A stretch of DNA of 64,000 nucleotides, taken from the NCBI GenBank assembly GCA_963735045.1, contig CAVTIZ010000003.1, positions 310,001 through 374,000 on the forward strand. Reading direction: 5' to 3'. The DNA is from Salsipaludibacter sp963735045. Lineage in GTDB: Bacteria; Actinomycetota; Nitriliruptoria; Nitriliruptorales; Nitriliruptoraceae. This document shows, in pieces, positions 59,953 through 64,000 of the stretch. A program made the translations under genes and the position numbers. The notes under the pieces are model-generated. The model did not search any database and was not told the origin of the DNA. It worked only from the letters and a program-made list of their open reading frames with translations. How positions within the stretch are numbered: the first letter of the stretch is position 1; every line of letters starts with the position of its first letter.

Positions 59953-60681
59953 TCAGCGGCGCGACAGCAACCGAAGGACGTAGAAGAAGAGCAGCGCCAC
60001 GGAGGCGAACAGCGACGCGGCGGCGCCGACCTCCCGGTTCGCGGGCAGGTTGTGGTAGATCTTCTGGGTGTCGTAGAGCACGGCGCCGCCGGCCAGGGCG
60101 ATCATGGCGACCGAGAACCAGGTCCCGAGGTCGATCAGCCCGAACACGCCCAGGACGATCAGGCCCAGGGCGATGGCCCCGCCCCACATCAACAGCGAGC
60201 GCATGAACGAGAAGTCCACGGCGGTGGTGATCGCGATGCCCGACAGGGCCACGAACCCGACCAGGGTGATGACGCCGGCCAGCGCGATCGTGCCGTCGGG
60301 TGCCGACAGCGCGGCACGGGCGATCATCGGTGTGAAGATCAGCGCGTAGGCCGCCACCAGGCCGAACAGCCCGGCGTACTGCACGCCGCGCGAGGTCGAG
60401 GCGGTGGCGCGCTGGGCCATCCACGACGCCACCATGAACCCGCCCAGGATGAGCAACCAGTTGACGTTGGAGGTCAGTTCGAGGAACGAGCCGGCGAGCC
60501 CGGTCACGAACAGCCCGTACTCGACGGCCACGAAGGCCGCGATGGCCAGCATCAGGTGCCCGTAGACCCGGGTCATGAAGGCGCGCTGGGCGCGGGCCCC
60601 CATCTGCGCGGCGGGGATGGCGGGTGCCGCCGGTGGCGGCGTGGTCTGGTACGACATGGGCGCGACCTCGTGGCTGGCCAT
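59953..60681 (-). CDS. Bax inhibitor-1/YccA family membrane protein
   Basis: 242 residues, seven helices after a Pro/Ala-rich tail: FMTRVYGHLMLAIAAFVAVE, YAGLFGLVAAYALIFTPMI, VDFSFMRSLLMWGGAIALGL and the C-terminal AVLYDTQKIYHNLPANREVG with the paired acidic residues thought to gate Ca or H+ leak. Close to bacterial BI-1/YccA proteins that interact with FtsH-type proteases. ATG 60681 has a -10-like TACCAT ten bases upstream, so a leaderless transcript is possible; ATG 60657 is the alternative. Confidence 0.9.
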   Translation of the reverse strand: MASHEVAPMSYQTTPPPAAPAIPAAQMGARAQRAFMTRVYGHLMLAIAAFVAVEYGLFVTGLAGSFLELTSNVNWLLILGGFMVASWMAQRATASTSRGVQYAGLFGLVAAYALIFTPMIARAALSAPDGTIALAGVITLVGFVALSGIAITTAVDFSFMRSLLMWGGAIALGLIVLGVFGLIDLGTWFSVAMIALAGGAVLYDTQKIYHNLPANREVGAAASLFASVALLFFYVLRLLSRR

Positions 60682-61015
60682 CGTTCGCGCGATGGTACAC
60701 CGCGCAACGATCGCTGTCGTACGAGTGGTCGGGGCCGCTGCCCGAGCGAGGTCCGCCGTCCGCGCGGGGCTCCCACCGAGCGCTCACACCACGGCCTCGC
60801 ACCGGTGGACCTGCGACCCCGCGCGGGCCCAACGGTGCGGGCAGGACCACTGTTCGCCCGGCTCGCTACCATGGGGCGTCGCCGCGACCCGGCCGGGAAC
60901 ATCGGCCGCCGACGCGACGTTTCACCACTGCACGCGACAGGCCTGCCTGTCACCTCGACGTGCCTCAAGACGACGCTGTTTCGGGCGTCGCACCGAATCC
61001 ACGAGGACCTCCATC
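60682..61015. other. Intergenic region upstream of rpmE
   Basis: 334 bases between divergent genes. It contains ACAGGCCTGCCTGT (60937-60950), a 6-bp-arm palindrome, and a TACCAT-like -10 near 60868. One of these may control rpmE, whose zinc-type form is often regulated, but I see no clear Zur box. Confidence 0.4.
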
Positions 61016-61231
61016 ATGCGCCAAGGCATCCACCCCGAGTACAAGACGATGACGGTGACCTGCTCCTGCGGGAACACCTTCGAGACCGGCGGCACCGTCG
61101 ACAAGGTGAGCGTCGAACTCTGCAACGAGTGCCACCCCTTCTACACCGGCAAGCAGCGGATGGTCGATGCCGGCGGCCGGGTCGACCGCTTCAAGCGTCG
61201 CCTCCAGCAGTCCCAGGGCGCCAAGAACTGA
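61016..61231 (+). CDS. rpmE: Large ribosomal subunit protein bL31
   Basis: 71-residue bL31 of the zinc-binding (C+) type: CSCGNTFETGG provides C-x-C and CNECHPFYTGKQ provides C-x-x-C, with the usual RVDRFKRRLQQ end. It bridges the subunits at the central protuberance. The ATG at 61016 follows CGAGGACCTCC. The order rpmE-prfA-prmC is common in actinobacteria and supports the calls that follow. Confidence 0.97.
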   Translation: MRQGIHPEYKTMTVTCSCGNTFETGGTVDKVSVELCNECHPFYTGKQRMVDAGGRVDRFKRRLQQSQGAKN

Positions 61232-61251
61232 CCATGTCGACGTGCGGCGTC

Positions 61252-61272
61252 GGCGATCCCCGCGGGGTCGCC
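61252..61272 (+). terminator. Hairpin after rpmE
   Basis: GGCGATCCCC pairs with GGGGTCGCC with one bulged base, 20 bases after the bL31 stop. Confidence 0.45.
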
Positions 61273-61499
61273 GGCGCCGTTTCGCATGTCACGGCACCGT
61301 CGCGACGACGCCCGCCCCCGTGATCCGATGATGCGTGGTCCGGCCCGTCCTGCGATCCGCCGCCGGGCTGCCTAGGTTTCCGGTCACGAACGACGGGTGC
61401 GGGGCCGCGCGGGCCCTCGCCGCGCGTGGCTCTCGGGCCGCGCCCCGTCCTCGTTCCCCGCACCGTTCCTCGCACCCACGACCCGACCGGAGGCTCGCC

Positions 61500-62567
61500 A
61501 TGGACGCCGCCTTCCGGGAGCGCCTGGCCGAAGCCCGTGACCGCATCGCCGACGTCGAGGCCCGCTTGTCCGACGCCGCGACCGATCCCGGCGAGTTCGC
61601 CGACCTGGGTCGCGAGCATGCCGAGCTGCGGTCCGTGGTCGCCCTCGCCGATCGCCTGGACGAGGCCCGTGCCACGCATGCCGACGCCACCGAACTGGCC
61701 CGTGACGCAGACGGGGCCGACCGTGCCACGTGGCAGGACGAGGCGGACCGTGCTGCCGCCACGATCGTTTCCGCCGAGGCCGAGCTCGCGGACCTGCTGA
61801 CCCCGGGCGACCCCAACGACGGTCGCGACGTCATCATCGAGATCCGGGCGGCCGCCGGTGGCGACGAGGCCGGCCTGTTCGCGGCCGAACTTCGGGACAT
61901 GTACCTGCGGTTCGCGACCCGTCACGGGTGGTCGACGGCGATCGCCACCCAGACCCAACAGGGGATCGGCGGGGTGCGCGACAGCACCGTCGAGGTGGTC
62001 GGGGGCACGGCCTGGGCCCACCTCAAGCACGAGTCGGGCGTCCACCGGGTCCAGCGCATCCCGGTGACGGAGTCCGGGGGTCGCATCCACACCTCGACGG
62101 CGTCGGTGGCGGTGCTCCCGGCGGCCGAGGAGGTCGACGTGGACCTCGACCCCAACGACCTGCGCATCGACGTGTTCCGATCCTCGGGTCCGGGCGGGCA
62201 GAGCGTGAACACCACGGACTCGGCGGTGCGGATCACCCACCAGCCGACCGGGTTGGTGGTGTCGTGCCAGGACCAGAAGTCCCAGCACCAGAACCGCGAC
62301 AAGGCCATGCGGATCCTGCGGTCACGTCTGTTGGCCGCCGAACAGGACCGGGCCGCGGCCGAGCGCGCGGGGGAGCGCCGCGACCAGATCGGGACGGGGG
62401 ACCGGTCGGAGAAGATCCGTACCTACAACTTCCCCCAGTCACGCGTCACCGACCACCGCATCAACCTCACGGTCCACAACCTCGCCGACGTCCTGGCCGG
62501 TGACCTCGACGAGGTCGTCGGCGCCCTCCGCGACGTCGAACGCCAACAGCAGCTGGATCCCGCGTGA
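61500..62567 (+). CDS. prfA: Peptide chain release factor 1
   Basis: 355 residues, normal length. Coiled N-terminal domain, PCRF domain (IEIRAAAGGDEAGLFAAELR), the codon-reading region HLKHESGVHRVQRIPVTESG, and the catalytic GGQ (residues 232-234) in SSGPGGQSVNTTDSAVRITH; KIRTYNFPQSRVTDHRINLT follows. It ends translation at UAA and UAG. The ATG at 61500 has GGAGG seven bases upstream. The methyltransferase that modifies the GGQ glutamine is encoded next. Confidence 0.97.
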   Translation: MDAAFRERLAEARDRIADVEARLSDAATDPGEFADLGREHAELRSVVALADRLDEARATHADATELARDADGADRATWQDEADRAAATIVSAEAELADLLTPGDPNDGRDVIIEIRAAAGGDEAGLFAAELRDMYLRFATRHGWSTAIATQTQQGIGGVRDSTVEVVGGTAWAHLKHESGVHRVQRIPVTESGGRIHTSTASVAVLPAAEEVDVDLDPNDLRIDVFRSSGPGGQSVNTTDSAVRITHQPTGLVVSCQDQKSQHQNRDKAMRILRSRLLAAEQDRAAAERAGERRDQIGTGDRSEKIRTYNFPQSRVTDHRINLTVHNLADVLAGDLDEVVGALRDVERQQQLDPA

Positions 62568-62697
62568 CCGACGTCCGTCCGTGGAGTCTTGCTCACCGTC
62601 CAGTTGAGGTAGAGGGTTGGCCGGCTGTCCGGTGGCGACCCGGGTCGTGCTCGCGACGGCTCGCGGACCGGGCGTGGCCGGTGGCGGCGGTCGTGGC

Positions 62698-62768
62698 GGA
62701 CCCGGGCCAGGACCGGGCCAGGACGGCCAGGACTCGGGCCAGGACCCGGGCCGGGACCCGGGCCGGGC
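62698..62768. repeat. Short tandem repeat upstream of prmC
   Basis: About six degenerate copies of a 12-bp unit (GGACCCGGGCCA and variants) between prfA and prmC, ending at the prmC start. GC-only and strongly self-complementary, so it could fold and slow initiation of prmC. Confidence 0.6.
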
Positions 62769-63716
62769 GTGGGTCCGGCGGTGAGCCAGTCGCCGACTCC
62801 CGTGGAGTTCGAGGCCCGGGTGCGCCAGCGACTGGCTGCGGCCGGCATCGACGTGGCGCAGGAGGCGCGGTGGTTGGTCGAGTCGGCCACCGACTCGGCG
62901 GGCGTCGACACCGAGGTGCTCGAGGACCACGTGCGGCGGCGGCTGGCCGGTGAGCCGTTGCAGGTCATCGTGGGCGAGACGGCGTTCCGCTTCGTGACCG
63001 TGGCGTGCCGGTCGGGGGTGTTCGTCCCGCGGCCCGAGACCGAGGTGGTGGCCGGTGTGGCGATCGAGGCCCTGTCGGCATGGCCGTCGAGTCGACGGCT
63101 CGCGGTCGACCTGTGCACCGGCACCGGTGCCATCGCCCTCGCCCTGGCCAGCGAGGTGGCGACGGCCACGGTCCTGGCGGTGGAGGTGGACGGCGCCGCG
63201 GTGGCGCTTGCCCAACACAACGTCTCCGCGCTGTCGGGCCGGCCGCGACCCGACCCGTGGCGGCCGGGCGACCACCTCGCGCCGCATGCGAGCGTCGAGG
63301 TCCGCCGGGGCGACCTGTTCGGTCCCCTCGACGGTTCCTGGCGCGGCCGCGTCGCGGTGGTCGTGGCCAACCCGCCGTACCTGCCAGCCTCCGACCGCGG
63401 GACGTGGGCGAGCGAGGTCGCCGAGCACGACCCGGACCGCGCGCTGGTCGGCGGCGCCGACGGCCACGAGGTGGTCGACACGATCCTGGCGGATGCCGGA
63501 TCCTGGCTCGCCCCCGGTGGCACCGTCGTCGTCGAGCTCGACGAGCGACGCGCCGACGACGCCGCCGCCGTCGCTGCCGCCTCGGGCCTGGTCGACGTCC
63601 GGATCGTGCCCGACCTCGCCGGACGCCCCCGCGCCGTCGCTGCCCACACCCCGCGACACCCCGCCCCCTCATCCCCACCGCCCCCGATCCCACCGCCCCC
63701 GATCCCACCAACGTGA
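62769..63716 (+). CDS. prmC: Protein-(glutamine-N5) methyltransferase, release factor-specific
   Basis: 315 residues (from GTG 62769; GTG 62781 is also possible). N-terminal helical domain, then an S-adenosylmethionine fold: FVPRPETEVV, LAVDLCTGTGAIALALASEV, RGDLFGPLDGSW and the substrate-binding NPPY (201-204) in VVVANPPYLPAS. It methylates the GGQ glutamine of release factor 1, which lies directly upstream. The last ~20 residues are an unusual Pro-rich tail (PSSPPPPIPPPP) that grades into intergenic repeat DNA. Confidence 0.93.
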   Translation: MGPAVSQSPTPVEFEARVRQRLAAAGIDVAQEARWLVESATDSAGVDTEVLEDHVRRRLAGEPLQVIVGETAFRFVTVACRSGVFVPRPETEVVAGVAIEALSAWPSSRRLAVDLCTGTGAIALALASEVATATVLAVEVDGAAVALAQHNVSALSGRPRPDPWRPGDHLAPHASVEVRRGDLFGPLDGSWRGRVAVVVANPPYLPASDRGTWASEVAEHDPDRALVGGADGHEVVDTILADAGSWLAPGGTVVVELDERRADDAAAVAAASGLVDVRIVPDLAGRPRAVAAHTPRHPAPSSPPPPIPPPPIPPT

Positions 63717-63790
63717 TGTGGATCGCCCCGGGTGATGTGGTCGATCCCGGGATTCGGTGGTCGTTCACATCGCCCGGGGGAGGTCACATC
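63712..63790. repeat. GATGTG/CACATC intergenic repeat patch
   Basis: Two direct GTGATGTGG motifs (63713 and 63732), then TTCACATCGCCCGGGGG and GTCACATCGGG in the opposite sense, after the prmC stop. It resembles the arrays at 48.5-48.8 kb in motif and inverted layout. Confidence 0.55.
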
Positions 63791-63982
63791 GGGCTGGGTG
63801 GCTGGGGGAGAGGACGTGGCGGATGTGGTCGCGCGGCGGCGCGTGGGACGTGGGAGGCGACGCGGCGGGTGCGGACTCGCCACACTGGGAAGCCGACGGC
63901 GGTCCGGCGATCAGCACGGCCAGACCGCGACAGCTGCGTCGTGCGATGATCACCGACCGGGACGAGCAAGGATGCCGAGCAG

Positions 63983-64000
63983 ATGAGCGACCAGGACGCC
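63983..64000 (+). CDS. Possible start of the next gene, truncated by window edge
   Basis: ATG at 63983 opens MSDQDA and continues off the window. In actinobacteria a threonylcarbamoyl-AMP synthase (Sua5) gene often follows prmC, but six codons cannot confirm this. Confidence 0.25.

Noticed and set aside
1..64000. tRNA or rRNA genes
   Set aside because: I looked for T-arm (GGTTCRA) and acceptor pairings on both strands and saw no convincing cloverleaf; a tRNAscan run would settle it.

Overview
This 64 kb window is very GC-rich (GTG starts are common and third codon positions are almost all G/C) and reads as a chromosomal segment of a high-GC actinobacterium. A heliorhodopsin gene, a glucosylglycerate/sucrose-type phosphorylase, AlkD, several VapBC modules and the rpmE-prfA-prmC order suit a free-living, possibly halotolerant or aquatic lineage such as Nitriliruptoria. 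That placement is an inference from gene content, not a phylogeny.

Layout. 1-4.0 kb: the 3' half of a Wadjet-type anti-plasmid system (JetC truncated by the window edge, JetD complete). 4.1-11.4 kb: a VapBC module, a NarL-type two-component system divergent from an MMPL exporter (response regulator and exporter each carry one apparent extra base), a zinc-free MDR oxidoreductase and a second VapBC with an inverted-repeat operator. 11.5-19.3 kb: a membrane-anchored helical protein, an ArsR-SRPBCC pair with its own palindrome, a heliorhodopsin, a sugar ABC importer without ATPase (binding protein frameshifted) and a third VapBC. 19.5-24.9 kb: a compositionally softer stretch with an EVE-like/PD-(D/E)XK fusion, a zinc-ribbon HtrA-like protease, a lipoprotein PGRP/amidase and an RDD protein. 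24.9-36.1 kb: AlkD, a secreted nuclease with lamin-tail domain, a nuclease-like/winged-helix protein, cupin, DHFR-like protein, DUF6544 protein, GH13_18 phosphorylase, alpha/beta hydrolase, a second ArsR-SRPBCC pair and a small AEK-repeat protein, followed by a repeat-rich patch holding an exporter remnant.

36.1-46.4 kb: an ESX-like helical pair, then a LacI-controlled carbohydrate locus (secreted GH-like protein, LacI, lipoprotein binding protein, two permeases, GH130), again with no ATPase gene. 46.7-57.1 kb: SRPBCC and DUF427 proteins, tandem-repeat arrays, a patatin-like lipase, a DHA2 MFS exporter, a DUF1080-like secreted protein, a class III aminotransferase and a lipase maturation factor. 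57.1-58.9 kb: two broken secreted-protein genes. 59.2-64 kb: a pentapeptide protein, a Bax inhibitor-1 family protein and the housekeeping block rpmE, prfA, prmC.

Notable themes are the Wadjet end and two further nuclease-like proteins (candidate defence genes), the heliorhodopsin, families of intergenic repeats that share sub-motifs, and four otherwise intact genes each disrupted by exactly one extra base.
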